Origin: Pyrocephalus nanus
Lineage: Eukaryota; Chordata; Aves; Passeriformes; Tyrannidae
Length of the DNA stretch: 64,000 bases
NCBI GenBank assembly: GCA_038380795.1
Contig: CM076259.1
Coordinates: 73,528,200 to 73,592,199, forward strand
Direction of reading: 5' to 3'
Position numbers and translations under genes: made by a program. Shown here one piece after another: positions 25,001 to 36,912 of this stretch. The notes beneath the pieces were generated by a model that was not told where the DNA came from, ran no database searches, and saw only the letters and a list, made by a program, of their open reading frames with translations. Each line of letters starts with the position of its first letter. Position 1 is the first letter of the stretch.

Positions 25001-28000
25001 TGATGTTCATTTCAATCCTAAATAAATCTTTAAAGAAAAAATTGTATCTTGGACCTGGATTTTGTGCAATAGTTCAATGTGAAAACAAACAAACAAAATA
25101 AGAATACAAACAAAAAACTTCCCAAAGCTTTACAAATTGTGACAATTACTATTGTAGTAATACTAATTTAAATGTTTAAGCACTTAAATATGTACTAAAC
25201 ATGTACTGAACTTATTGTAAGTAAAGAAGAGAAAGGATATTATTCACTTCAACAAACAAATCAATCTCAATATAGAACTACTAATAACATTATTATATTC
25301 CTGTAGCATTTACAAAATTTTTATGGAAAAAAGTGAAGTTCCAATTGCTCTATAGTAGTTCAATAAATGTGCAGGAGATCTAATTCCTGCTGAACCTGTA
25401 AAAATAATGTAAAACTTAGATTTTTCCTAGAAATCAGAACCTGAAATCCCAGTTAGCTGTTCCCACAAAGCCAGGTTTTCATAGTTTGTCTGTTTCACTC
25501 AAATTATAATGTTTCAAGAGACTGGATTATTTTACAAAAATAAATGTAAAAGAAAATTTTCTGCTTTTTGTAATTCTTGTTGTGAAAGTAAAGCAATTCT
25601 GACAGGATGTCCCTCATGAAAAATCATTTGGAAGTATGAATTTTTATTAAAAGTGTCTTTGGAATTAAAACTACCAAGAGAAGAGTATAGAAATGTATTC
25701 TTGGTTCAGAAATATATCTAAGATATCTATTAGTCATTAGTTCATAAGAAAATTAGCTAAAAACGAAATACAGAGAAGTTTAAAAGAGGAAGATATTTTT
25801 ATATTTGAAGAGAAAAAAACCACAAACAAACAAAAAATTCCCTGTATAGAAAAGTTAATTTTGATTAGTTTAAATTTGTTTTTAGCTTAAATGTGTAAAC
25901 TAAATTTCCTAATGTTTGCACTTCAGATAACACCAAATATGTTTCATTTATAGAAGTGAATATCTGACCTTGATGTCAATATTCTCCTAAGATAAGTACA
26001 TAGAATTGGTAATGCAATAAATTGGAGACATAGTTTATACATATAAGTGTATCATTCTGCATAAACATTTGATCAAGTGCTATTTGGAGTATTTTACCAG
26101 AACTAATAAATTATGGATCACAGTGATTTTACTGAGTTTATGTGCAAACAATTCCATAAGTGATGTACTAGGGAGACTTATTAACTGATGAAGATCCTTT
26201 AATGGGCTACTTAAGGGATGACACTTTGATCTGATGTACTTTACTTCCTGAAATTTGGAGTGAAAGTCATCTATGACAAAGTCACACTCCAGCTGTTAAA
26301 TTTCGACTTGACATGATACAGCAAAAACAACAATAAAATGCAGTTTCAGAACAAATGCAGAAATGAGGAATCCTAAATATATTCAAGAGCAGTTGAAAAA
26401 GGCAAATGGGATCACTGATTCTGGTGTTTCCAATACTGTGTATGACTGGGTTTTTTTCCAGTGACTACCTAGTAGTCCTACACATTTGGTGGTAAACTTT
26501 GCATATTACTTGGAGCATACTTTAGCATTGACATACTAGTTGCAGAAGAGCACCAAATAAGGAGAAAATTATGGAAAAGACAGATTAACATCTTTGTGTT
26601 GCCTTACATGGACACTGAAGACTGCAGATCTTACGGTTATGTGTTAATGGTTATCTACAGTTCATCCCAATACACTTCCCCACTACTTCCCTAAAAAAAA
26701 AAAAAAGAATTTTCTTCTCCCTCTTACTGTGTTGGCTTCTGGATACCTTCTTTGTTTCCTTTTTGATCTTTCCCGATTACATCACTCTGGTGTTCTTGTT
26801 CAGATCTTGAGAATATATCCCAGTTATTTCAGCTTGTTTATTCTACATTTGTCTTTTTAGCACTTTCGTTTGTTGCCATTGATTTGGTTTGCTTTCATGA
26901 TTTTTTCCAATTCCTGTATACATGGAAACCAACCTGTTTTAGAAGTCCCGTTCTGGATAATGTCTGTGCATCTAACCATCACCCCTCCCCTCTCACAACC
27001 TGATAAGACGAAGTTCTCATTATCCCAAAGAGACACTTTTGATAAATTCACTTGAACCCAAAGATAATTGGATACTCAGTTACCTGGAATCTTTTGTCAA
27101 AACTGAATTTCTATTTAAGTATGTTCATTATACTGCAAAAGGCAGTGGATAAATGACAGATCTACTTACCAGTACATTTTAGTTGATCAAAAGCTGTCTT
27201 CAGTAAAGTCTGATTATTAAATTTGGGATTTCCCTTCATTAATGTTTTCAAAATGCCAGGATTCTATATTAATATTAATATCTTGACACTTTGGTTTTCA
27301 TGCTAGTAGATTTTAATGTGACTTCTATTGTATGGAAAATTGTTTGTCTGCATTCTTAATTGTTAATATAATTAAACTTCACATATGCCAGGAAGACATA
27401 GCTCAGAGCAAAGGGGATTGGTTCCTAAAATAAAACCAAAGGTCTTTATACACTGTATGTTACTGCAAATGCTTAAGAAAATTTAATGTCAGAGACACAA
27501 ATCAAAAAAAGAGAGTCAGGATTCTTAAAAAGAATCTCCATTAAATCATCCTTAAAAAGATCTCCATTACTATGAGGTTTTAACCTAGAATATGCAGATG
27601 AGTAAGTAAAATTAGATTCCTTCTTCTTCAAATTGCATATTGATTTATTATGTCACATTTTCAAAAGAAAATAAAAGTAAAATCATTAAAGAATTCATTA
27701 CAAGACCATAGAGGAAAAAAAAAATATATATATCATTACTGAGAGGGACACAGCAAATTTCTAGAGAATGATGCTAGCAGGTTCCAAATATTCCTTGTGT
27801 TCTCTGTTGATAAGACAAAACCCTTAAGTCACAAAGGTCTAGTAGAGCTTTTTCCCCTTTTAATAAAGTGGAACAAAGAAGCTTTCAGAATAGAGGAACA
27901 AAGCCACAACGAGCTATGGAGGCATTAGACACATAGCATTTTAAAACGAGATTTCATGCCTGGTAAAGTCCTTAATTTTTGATTGTTTTCTTGACAGACT

Positions 28001-29603
28001 TTTTGGTTATATAAATGAGGTATACCAGAACGAAACAAAAAATACATAATTCATTTATTTATCTATTTCTTTTTCTCCCACAAGGTCTAAATAAACTATT
28101 ATCATAAACATTATTAGAGAATGCAGAGGTAACCTACGCTGTTTGAAATGAGGCTGAATAGAAGTAAATAGAGCAATCTCCACCAATGTGTTTGTAGCAA
28201 TTGCTTGAGATGGAAGATAATGACAGAGAAAAGGACACAATCCCTGAGAAACCTCATAGGCTAAATATGAAGCTCAGTCTTTAGAGCCCCATTAAGGGAC
28301 TGAAATGCATTTTTCAGATCAGCATCCCTGTATCTTCCCTGGTTTGGGATCTCATATCACAAGCACATAGAATGAGTAAGTCTGTGAGCTTTCCAAACAT
28401 CTCACCTGGTACACAGTCTAGGAAGCAGGAGAGAGTAATCAGGCAACACTTCCTTCATGTTAACCTTGTAAACAATTGTGTCACAACCATACAGTACAGG
28501 CACACCTCTATCATGCAACTGGATTCCCCTCACCATCACCTGCCCTGATGCCTATATCAGCACCACCATTTTTTGAAGAGGTCCAGTGTACATAAATACA
28601 TACATAAATACAAGTGTTGGAGCATGCATATGGATAACTGAACATATTTAAATGTAGTGATAATATGCATCAATCTGCAGCCAGACACAGGAGGAGAATA
28701 CCATTAAAAATTCTTAGGATCTTCCCACTGAGCACTTTTTTTATCAAATTTTCTAACAGAATTTTCCTTTTCTGCATTCTGAATTATTCAGATACTCCTT
28801 TCTTCGAGTGGAGCTTGGAGAAATTGAAATATAAACTCAGAACAGGAGAGCTATCCTTTTATTCCAGGACTGGTTTTAATTAGCTGTGGTCCTATACTTT
28901 GCCTATGTACCTAGAGAGTGTAGACAGACATATTTGTATAAATCCCAGCATCTGTGTTGCTGAATTGTCTCTCTGCATTCATTAAAACATGAGGCAATAT
29001 TAAAAGTACTATTGCTCCATGTGTTAAATATGAAAAGGACTGGCACTCTCTGAAGCAAGGATTTGGCCTAATGAGTCGTTTTTCCTAAATAAACCTAAAT
29101 ACAGATTTTGCCTTAAACACACTGAATTTTGAAACATTTCTTCTGTCATGACTCTGTATGATCTATCTGGATTTTATGATAAACATTTTCATATTTTGAA
29201 GTGTATGGTGGTTGTGAATTTTTCATAGACACTTTTTTGTTCTATAATTTGAATTGTCATATTCAAAACTAGAAAAATGTCTGAAGAACTTAAGCAACAG
29301 ATTTTAGGGATTCATGGGTAGTTTACAGAAACTCAATGAAATGAAAAAAAAAAGCAGCCAACCATGTTAAGAGGACTATCTTATGCCAGTAAACAGTATT
29401 ATATAACATTAGCCTGGAGCTATGTTAACTTCAAAATATAGATGTATGCATTTAACTTTCCAAGAAATATCTAAACAAGTTTAAGTTTCTCAAATATAAA
29501 ACTTTGACTGTCTCCTGAGAGTGAAAATGTTGGCATTTTTTCTTGGTTTGTTAGATCTGGTTTTTTTTCCTGGCAGGTAACAGAAATTTGATTACTTTTA
29601 TAT
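22003..29603. other. Long AT-rich region without recognised features
   Basis: About 7.6 kb with no repeat family that I can identify, only A-runs, short AT microsatellites (22757-22772, about 27720-27733) and a small imperfect tandem duplication at 27524-27569. No open frame exceeds about 72 codons and none shows a domain. It is the most plausible place for unannotated conserved non-coding elements, but that cannot be judged from one sequence. Confidence 0.5.
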
Positions 29604-29604
29604 A

Positions 29605-29671
<67 letters not shown>

Positions 29672-29678
29672 TAACTAC
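29604..29678. repeat. Compound (TG)n(TA)n microsatellite
   Basis: TG repeats at about 29604-29618 pass directly into about 24 TA units from 29617, with one phase slip near 29664. A typical polymorphic dinucleotide locus. Confidence 0.98.
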
Positions 29679-30062
29679 AAGATAATTTGCATATTTGAAG
29701 ATATTATATTTCCTTGAAAAAAATAATGCAATCATATGACAATTATTTGTAACTGTAGTGTACAGATTAATTTAGAAAGGAGGGGGAATGGAAAGGGAGG
29801 AGTCATTATTTTTAATGCAACTTCTAACAAATGTGAAAGAGGAACATTGGGAATTCTCAGTGTCTGTGATCAAGTGAAGACACAAGGGGACAAAAAATAT
29901 GAGAAGTCTCTTACCATTGAGGTTTTTTTCTCATAATCTTTCTTATCACACCTCATCATTTTCCTGATGATCAACTGAAAAAAACCCTTAACCAATACTT
30001 TGGAAATATATGTAGCGTTACATATAATCTATATAAAAGCAATATGCTGCTTTTATGTTTCT
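29679..30062. other. AT-rich DNA without recognised features
   Basis: Short interval between the microsatellite and the next CR1 fragment. The 66-codon frame at 29736-29936 has no recognisable motif. Confidence 0.5.
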
Positions 30063-30612
30063 TCCCTCACTTGCTTAGTATTCCTTCCAGTCCTGTGTCC
30101 AAGTCATTTATGAAAATATTGAAGAACACAGTGCCCAAGATGGAACCCTGTGGAACCCCACTAGTGACAGGTCACCAGTCTGATGTCACCTCATTCACTA
30201 TTACCCTCTGTGCTCAACCACCACATGACATTTTGTCCAGAAGGATCCTGTGAGAGACACTATTGAAAGCTTTACTGAAATCCACAAAGATTACATCCAC
30301 TGGCTTCCCTTGATCACCTAGGTGGGTTACCTTGTCATAAAAGGAAAACAAGTTGGATAAGGACTTTCCTCTCATGAAGCTGTGCTGGCTGTGACCATTG
30401 ACTATGTTGTCTTTCAGGTGTTTTTCAATACTTCCAAGAATAATTTGCTCCATAACTTTACCATGCACTGCAGTGAGACTGACAGGCCTGTAGTTTCTGG
30501 GGTCCTCCTCGCCCTTCTTGAAAATCAGAAAAACATTACCCAGCTTCCAGTCAGCTGGGACCCCTCCAAATTTCCAAGAAATTTTGCCCATGCCAAGATT
30601 TTGCTGCTCACC
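30063..30612 (-). mobile_element. Older CR1 LINE fragment, RT only
   Basis: About 550 bp of reverse transcriptase on the reverse strand. Both ends are missing: it starts just before the fingers and stops around the position of the RT catalytic region, without a 3' UTR. It differs from the 7.6/33-kb subfamily in many residues and in its spacing, so it is a separate, older CR1 type. Loss of the 3' end is unusual for a primary LINE insertion and suggests later deletion or rearrangement. Confidence 0.9.
30214..30591 (-). pseudogene. CR1 ORF2 reverse transcriptase fragment
   Basis: An open frame of 125 codons holds RT fingers and part of the palm: GVPADWKLGNV, FKKGEEDPRNYRPVSLT, GKVMEQIILGSIEKHL, then the palm block VDVIFVDFSKAFNSVSHRILL. 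In the palm FSKAFNS the Asp of the usual FSKAFDS is Asn, so the first catalytic aspartate is lost. Beyond the frame, [10 protein letters not shown] is still visible near 30150-30180 out of the open part. The gene is inactive. Confidence 0.9.
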
Positions 30613-31301
30613 AAGGGTACTGCTTGCAGTGAAAATTTAACATATTCAGTTCATAAACACAGTCCCCCTTCCAAAAAAACCAAACTGTTATCACGGTGGA
30701 AAAAAAATAAATAAAAAAAGTCAATATGGAACAACAGTACTGTTTTTGTCAGCATCATCATGCCATCATTTATTGTATTTTGTATTTTTTTTATTCTTTA
30801 GGTTTATCTAAAGACACAGTTACACTTGATAGAGTGACAATAAAATCAAACGAAAAAAAGTTAAATTAAGTTTTAATTCTCACATATTCCTGAAAAGCAG
30901 ACATCGGCTTGCAACATTATGTGTGTTGGAACTTAATTAAAATAGCTTGCTTAGAGCTGGAATTTCTTTAATTGCATTCTCAGACTTACAAGATTGTATT
31001 CATCACAACAGGCATAATATATGCAGAGCCTGCAACCACAGTAGAGTATAACCAGAGTAACTGGTTTTTTCCTTTACTTTTTTTCTTGCTTTTCTATTCA
31101 TATATTAAAAGGACTACAACTGAATTCCCACTGCAAGAAAGAATGAAAATTATAGAAGCTGAAATGTCCACAGCAAAAAAATGTTTTATTTATGCATATT
31201 AAACTTTATGTGTGTGTGTGTGTGTATGTATACATCTTAGTTTTTACATGTCTTTATATTTTAAAATATATATTACATATAATAAAGTATTGTATTTAGC
31301 T
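30613..31301. other. AT-rich DNA without recognised features
   Basis: No repeat family recognised except a short (TG)n run at 31209-31226. Frame 30972-31202 has a hydrophobic stretch produced by T-rich DNA and is not supported as a gene. Confidence 0.5.
31209..31226. repeat. Short (TG)n microsatellite
   Basis: About nine TG units, followed by TATG and TATAC variants. Confidence 0.9.
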
Positions 31302-31625
31302 ACCCTCCTAACCTTTGAAGACCTTTTAGTCCAACTCCCCTCCCATGGCAGGGACATCTTTCACTAGATCGGGTTACTTAATGCTCCATCCAACTTGACT
31401 TGGTTGAATACTTCCACACTGGAGTGTCCACAATTTCTCTGGGCCACCTGTTCCATTATCTTCTCACCTCATCACAAAAAATTTCTTCCTTATCTCCAAC
31501 CTAAATCTACCCTCTTTCAGAATAAAACCATCACTCCTTGTTCTGCCTCTATAGGACATGGTAAAAACATTCTCTTTTCTTAAAAGCCCTCTTTACATAT
31601 TGAAAGAGCACAATAAGGTCATACA
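31302..31625 (-). mobile_element. CR1 LINE 3'-region fragment, third type
   Basis: On the reverse strand the sequence follows the CR1 order. RT C-terminal remnants near 31560-31620 correspond to GACCTTATTGTGCTCTTTCA. Next comes the GGTTGGAGATAAGGAAGAAATTTTTT-like block with AACAGGTGGCCCAGAGAAATTG, and then the AGTGTGGAAGTATTCAACCAAG segment. It ends near 31302 in a GGAGTTGGACTAAAAGG block without octamers. This tail type matches the 50.8- and 57-kb copies better than the 33-kb copy. Confidence 0.85.
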
Positions 31626-32626
31626 CTGTTAATAGAGATGCATAAGGGAAATGTAAATATTTATATTATAGAAAAAATGGTAAAACTCGTTTCTGAGTCA
31701 GATAAGGTATCACAGGATTTACATTCTCTCTTTGTATATGCTTGCTGCCTCCACTCAGATCCTGGACAGTGCTGACTGAACCCCCTGCAGTAAGATCCTC
31801 TCACTAAACATTGAAAAGGAGCCACTGGAGACATGTAATTTTAAAATATGCTAGCAGGAGTGAAGAATAAAGCTGAAGCCTACTCTAACCAACCAAAAAA
31901 CTGAAACAATTACAGGAAAAGAAAATATATCTTGTCACCTGGAAAAATATCAGGCAGTCAGGCAAAACCATCTTTTCTACACTTCCAAGTACACACCTAC
32001 TCTTAAGAAATTCTTGAGCATTTGCAGTTTTGTCAAATGTTGAGAACTCCATATTGTTACTATTACTGCAAGACAAATTACTTTTTGGTATCAGAAAGCT
32101 TATATTCTCCTTTATTTCTTGGGACTAAATAAGACAATGTAACAACGATTTTTTTCCTTTTTTTCCTCGGGCTTTATAAGAAAACAGCAGATGTTTCTGC
32201 CAAGTTTTATGTCCTTAAGAATTAAGTAATTTATTCAGCATGTGCCTTTTAATTAATTACTAAAGAATATTCTTTACATTCATTAATGTATTCTTACAAA
32301 TGGAAGAAAACCTCCAGCTTCTGGTATTTTCCTAAAACTAATTCATATATTCATATGATGTAAATATTATGTTCTCATTCTTTCCTGCCAAATATTATTA
32401 AGGTTCTTACTGTTAGGAATATGTCTATGTATCATCTTTATCACGACATTTAGCTTTTCTTTTTTAAGTAATGTTTTAAAAATAATAATGCTAACTCCTC
32501 TTTTTACAACTTGTATGTTTTGAACTTGCAGTTGGGTTGAAAACTTAAACTTTATAATAAAATATAATCATACATATATTTACAACATCTAAGTTCTGAT
32601 TATTTTCAAATAAGATACTTCTGACT
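31626..32626. other. AT-rich DNA without recognised features
   Basis: No repeat family, exon or RNA gene recognised. Frame 31885-32076 (-) is short and without motif. Confidence 0.5.
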
Positions 32627-33042
32627 TCACAGAACCACAAAATCACAGCACAATTGAGGTTGAAAGGAAACCTGGAGGTCATTCTGCCAAATCTCTCTGT
32701 TTTCCAAGGATGGATTCTACACAGCTATGCTGGAAAACCTGTTCCACTACTCAGTCACCATCACATGGAAGAAGTTGAGACAAAACAACAGCAGAACCTG
32801 TTGTGTTTAGGTTTGTGTTCACTATATCTTGTCCTGTCACTTGACACCACTGAAGTGAGCCTGGTTCCTTCTTTACACTTTCCATTCAGATACTGATACC
32901 CTTTCTCCAGATCCCCCAATTCTTTTCTTCTCTGAGCTGATCAATGCCAGCTCTCTAAGCACTTTCTTATAGGATAGATGATCCGGTCCTTTAGTCATTT
33001 TTTTGTGGTCCCTTGTTGGACTCTCTCCAGTAGCTCCATCTC

Positions 33043-34273
33043 TTATATTGGGAAGTCCAGAACAGGACACAGGACTCTAGATGTGACTTCACCAGTGTTG
33101 AGTAGTGAGCTAGCCACACCATTCCTGATACAGCCCAGGATGCCATTGGCCTTCTTGGCCACCTGAGCACACTGCTGGCTCATGTTCAGCCTCCTATTGA
33201 TCCAAATTCCAATGTCCATTTCCGCCTGGCTGCTCTCCAGCCACTCTGTCCCCAGCATGTAGCACTGCATGGGGCATTTGTGGCCAAAGTGCAGGACCTG
33301 GAACTTGACCTTGTTGAACCTCATCCCATTGGAATCATTCCAGCTTGTCAAGGTCCCTCTGAAGAGCCCTCATGCCTTCCAGCTGATTGACACTCCTCAC
33401 CAGCTTAGTGTTATCTGCAAATTTGCTAATGATGGAACTCAATTCCCTCATCTAAATCATCAGTAAAGATATTAAACCGAACTGGGCCCAGCACTGATCC
33501 CTGGGGGACATCACTAGTGACCGGCTGCCAGCTGGATGCAGCCCCCTTCATCAGCACTCTCTGGACTCAGCCATCCAGCCAGTTCTTAATCCAGCACAGA
33601 GTGCCCCTGTCCAAGCCATGGGCTGCCAGCTTTTCCAGGAGTATGCTGTAGGAGATGGTGTCAAAGGCTTTGCTGAAGTCCAGATAGACCACATCCACAG
33701 CCTTGCCCTCATCTACCAGGTGGCTCTCATAAAAGGAGATCAGGTTGGTCAGACAGGGCCTGCCCTTCCTAAACCCATGCTGGCTGGCTCTGATCCCTTG
33801 TCCATCCTGTAGGTGCTGTGTGATTGCACTCAGGATGATCTGCTCCAAAACCTTGCCAGGCACTGAGGTCAGGCTGACAGGCCTGTAGTTTCCCAGGTCC
33901 TTCTTGCAGCCCTTTTTGTGGATTGCCGTGACATTTGCCAACTTCCAATCATCTGGGACCTCCCCAGAGAGCCAGGAATGCTGGTAAATGATGGAGAGCG
34001 GCTTGGTGAGCTCTTCAGCCAGCTCCCTCATCACCATAGGATGGATCCCATCTGGTCCATAGACTTGTGAGGATCCAAGTGGCTCAGCAGGTCACTAACA
34101 GTTCCCTCCTGGATTACAGGGGGGCTGTTTGGCTTCCTGTCTCTGTCTACCTGTTCCAGAGGCCACTTGTCCTGAGGACAACCTGTCTTACTGTTGAAAA
34201 CTGAGCCAAAGAAGGTGTTAAGTACCTTAGCCTTTTCCTCATCTTTGATAACTATGTTCCCACCCACGTCCAA
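33043..34273 (-). pseudogene. CR1 ORF2 reverse transcriptase, frame-broken
   Basis: Blocks in order on the reverse strand: NTFFGSVFNSKTG, QVDRDRKPNSPPVIQE, SDLLSHLDPHKSMD, RELAEELTK, GEVPDDWKLANVTAIHKKGCK, GNYRPVSLTSVPGKVLEQIIL, HGFRKGRPCLTNLISFYE, VDVVYLDFSKAFDT (first catalytic Asp present), LDRGTLCWIKNWLDG, then [10 protein letters not shown] out of frame. The catalytic box reads FADN (33410-33421) where FADD is expected, so the second Asp of the pair is lost. The C-terminal part [16 protein letters not shown]...[19 protein letters not shown] continues to a short deletion near 33105. Several frame changes separate these pieces. The fingers-to-palm frame (33567-34037) is intact over 156 codons. 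Confidence 0.93.
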
Positions 34274-34879
34274 CTAAGAGTGGAGGTTTTCCTTGCCCCT
34301 CCTCTTGCTATTGATGTATTTGTAGAAGCACTTCTTGTTGTCCCTAAGAGAAGTGGTTAGACTGAGTTCAAATTGTGCCTTTATCTCTCTAATTTTCTTT
34401 CTACATGACCTAACTATATTCCTAAACTCTTCATGAGTAGCCAGCCCTTTTTTCCATAGTCAGTAAGCTCTCTTTTTTACCCTAATTTCCTTCAAAATCT
34501 TGCTGTTCAGCTAGACTGGTTGTCTTCCCTTCTGCCTTGCCTTTCAGCAGACTGAGACAGCCTGCTCCTGTGCTTTCAAGACCTGCTTCTTGAACATGTC
34601 CATCCCTCCTGGACCCCTTTGTTTTCAAGGGCTTTGTTTTCAAGGTACCTTCTGTAACAGCCTTCTGAATAGGCCAAAATCTGCCCTGTGGGAGTCCAGG
34701 GTAGAAGTTTTATTTCTGGTCGTCTTTGCATCCCTGAGTATTGCAAACTCTATTATTTCATGGTCACTGTGCCCCAGGCGGCCTCTGACCACCTAATCTC
34801 CCACCAGCCCCTCTCTGCTTGTGAACAGCAGGTCTAGCGGGGCCCCACCCCTGGTAGGTTCATTTACCAGCTGGAGCAT

Positions 34880-35729
34880 GAAATTATCCTCTATTCACTC
34901 CTAGACTGCCTCTTTTCTCCTGTGTTGAGTTTCCAGCAGAGATCCAGCAGGTTAAAGTTGCCCACAAGAACAAGGGCTCGTGATTTTCAGACATCTGCCT
35001 GCTGCTTGTAGAATAATTCATTATGGGTACTGAAGGAGAAAATGAGGCTGCACACACAGAGTTCGATTTTGGGACTTGTCCACCAACACTTTTCAGAATT
35101 CCCCTTTTATTCATATCTCTCGTAAACAGCACCCGGTGTTTTTCTTTTAGTCAACTGGAATTCCCAGGATTATCCCAAACCAGTGCCCTGATCCCACACA
35201 TTCACACTCACATCATGTGGTGGCTGTGCTCAGCCATGAGAGAAAAACACACACTTATAATGCAGGCTGCTTAAAGTGGTTTTCCACTTTGAGAAATAAT
35301 ATTCTCTCTCTCAAAGCACTTAGCCAAGGTCGATCCTCCCTTTTGATTCCGATTGTCTAAATGCAGATGCAGAGTAACTCAGCTTGTCCCCACAATTCAT
35401 CATCCTCATCATCTTGACTGGGTGGTCTATACCAGACTCCTACCAGGATGTCAGCCTTGTTGGCCTTCCCCTTGATTCTGATTCACAGGACTCAACCTTA
35501 TCATTACTGACTTCAAGTTCTACAGAGTCAAGGGACTTCCTAACATACAGAGCCACACCTCCATCTCTCCTACCTTGCCTATCCCTTCTGAAGAGTTTGT
35601 AGCCATCCATGGCAGCACTCCAGTCATGTGAGTCATCCCACCACGTTTCCATGATGGTGACAACATCATAGCTTTCCTGCTGCACGGTAGCTTCCGGCTC
35701 CTCCTATTTGTTACCCACACTGCGTGCAT
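34880..35729 (-). pseudogene. CR1 ORF2 endonuclease remnant with an internal interruption
   Basis: The APE-type endonuclease of CR1 nicks target DNA. Visible blocks on the reverse strand are YDVVTIMETWWDDSHDWSAAMDGYKLFRRDRQGRRDGGVALYV in short motifs (ETWWD near 35650, GYKLFRRDR near 35600, GGVALYVRKSLDS near 35540), then HPVKMMRMMN in a shifted frame near 35395. After an interruption at about 35045-35310 come FYKQQADV and LVLVGNFNLLDLCW (near 34940-35010). The NFN stands where GDFN is usual in the family. Most of the C-terminal endonuclease follows to about 34750 in broken frames. Confidence 0.85.
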
Positions 35730-35829
35730 TAGTGTACATGCACTTCACTGGGCTAATGATTTCACTTCTAACTCAGGCTTTACACCCTCAGGCTCATCTC
35801 TGGAAAGCCTGGTTTCAACCCCTTCCCCC

Positions 35830-36790
35830 TTCAAACCTAGTTTAAAGCCCTCCTGATCAGCCTTGACAACTTGTGGGATAGAGTTCTTTTGCCCTTGCTA
35901 GATAGATGAAGCCCATCTGATTTGAGGAGACTAGGTACCAAAGAATTTGCCCCATGGTCAAAAAAAGAGGAAATTCCACTGGTGGCACCAATCCTTTAGC
36001 CACCTATTGATAAAATGGGTTTTCCTACTCTTCTCCTCATTCATCCCTGCTACTGCAAGAATTGAGGCAAACACCACCTGTGCTCCTGTCCCATTAACTA
36101 ATCGACCCAAAGCCTTGAAGTCCTTTTTAATTAGCCTGGTACCTCTCTCATTAATGTGATCACTGCCAGCCTGGACCACCAGCAGTGGATAATAATCAGA
36201 GGGCCAGATTAGCTCAGGGAGTCTCCTACTAATATCCCTCACCCGGGCCCTGGGAAAGCAGCAGACTTCCCTGTGGGATGGGTCCAGTTGGCATATAGGG
36301 CCTTCAGTTCCTCTCAGAAAGGAGTCACCTGCTACAACTACCCTTTTTTTTTTTTTTTTTTTTTTTCTTTTTTAAAGCTGTGTTTGTAATCTGTCTGGTA
36401 GATGGGGTGCAAGCAGGAGACCCTCCAGACAGATCTTCCTCCTGACTGTCCTATGCCTCACTCTCTGGGTCCAGGGCCTTCTACCTGTTCTTTAAGGGCA
36501 CCAGGAGGTGATGGGGTTTGGGAGGGAATTCTTTTACCTCTTCGGTCAGTGACTTATTTCCATTTCCCCCCATCTACTTGGTTTGCTCCATCTGCCTGAA
36601 GGCAGGAGGGGAAGGGCTTCACCATCTCCTGCTGGACTTCTTCTGGCATCAAAAACATATGACTCTATCAGTCGATTTCCTTTTCATTGTCCCTAATACT
36701 TCTTAGCCTCTCCACTTCTTCCTTGAGCTCTGCCACTAAGCACAGCACATCATTCACCTGCTCACATCGTACGCAGGGGTCTCTCATACT
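35830..36790 (-). pseudogene. CR1 ORF1 remnant, coiled coil and esterase-like domain
   Basis: CR1 ORF1 encodes a nucleic-acid-binding protein with an SGNH-esterase-like domain in birds. On the reverse strand, VRCEQVNDVLCLVAELKEEVERLRSIRDN in pieces (near 36670-36770) is a heptad-rich coiled coil. Downstream a GDSFLRGTEGP-like block (36290-36330) carries the nucleophile-type GDS. An open frame of 94 codons (35958-36242) reads RDISRRLPELI, YYPLLVVQAGSD, GTRLIKKDFKALGRLVN, GAQVVFASILAV and FINRWLKDW. The usual GTND-like block reads AGSDH here. A stop, a T-run and a 13-bp duplication interrupt the gene. Confidence 0.87.
36344..36366. repeat. T-run (A-run on the CR1 strand)
   Basis: 17 T's, then six T's, one C and further T's, within the ORF1 part of the CR1. 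It was probably expanded after insertion. Confidence 0.9.
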
Positions 36791-36912
36791 GTCATCTCAT
36801 ACTGTCCTCTGGTACTAACTCAGACACTCTGGGCAGCCAGTGACCTGAACAGCTGCGATTATAAAGAGTGGCCTTGAAGTGGCATCAGCCAGCTTCCTCT
36901 TGCTGGCTTTAG

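Larger units (their letters stand above)
32627..36912 (-). mobile_element. Near full-length CR1 LINE
   Basis: This is the most complete element, about 4.3 kb compared with about 4.5 kb for a full-length CR1. On the reverse strand it runs from a 5' region near 36912 through ORF1 (coiled coil near 36700-36760, esterase-like domain near 35830-36310), ORF2 endonuclease (about 34880-35730), linker and RT (33043-34273), to a 3' UTR and a decayed CR1 tail near 32627. Damage includes a 13-bp tandem duplication at 36782-36807, a run of about 22 T's at 36344-36366, about 250 bp that does not look like CR1 at about 35045-35310, a mutated catalytic box and a roughly 25-bp deletion near 33105. Its RT closely matches the 7.6-kb copy. 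Confidence 0.95.

Noticed and set aside
29604..29678. Regular repeat array considered as something other than a microsatellite
   Set aside because: It is a plain dinucleotide run without spacers.
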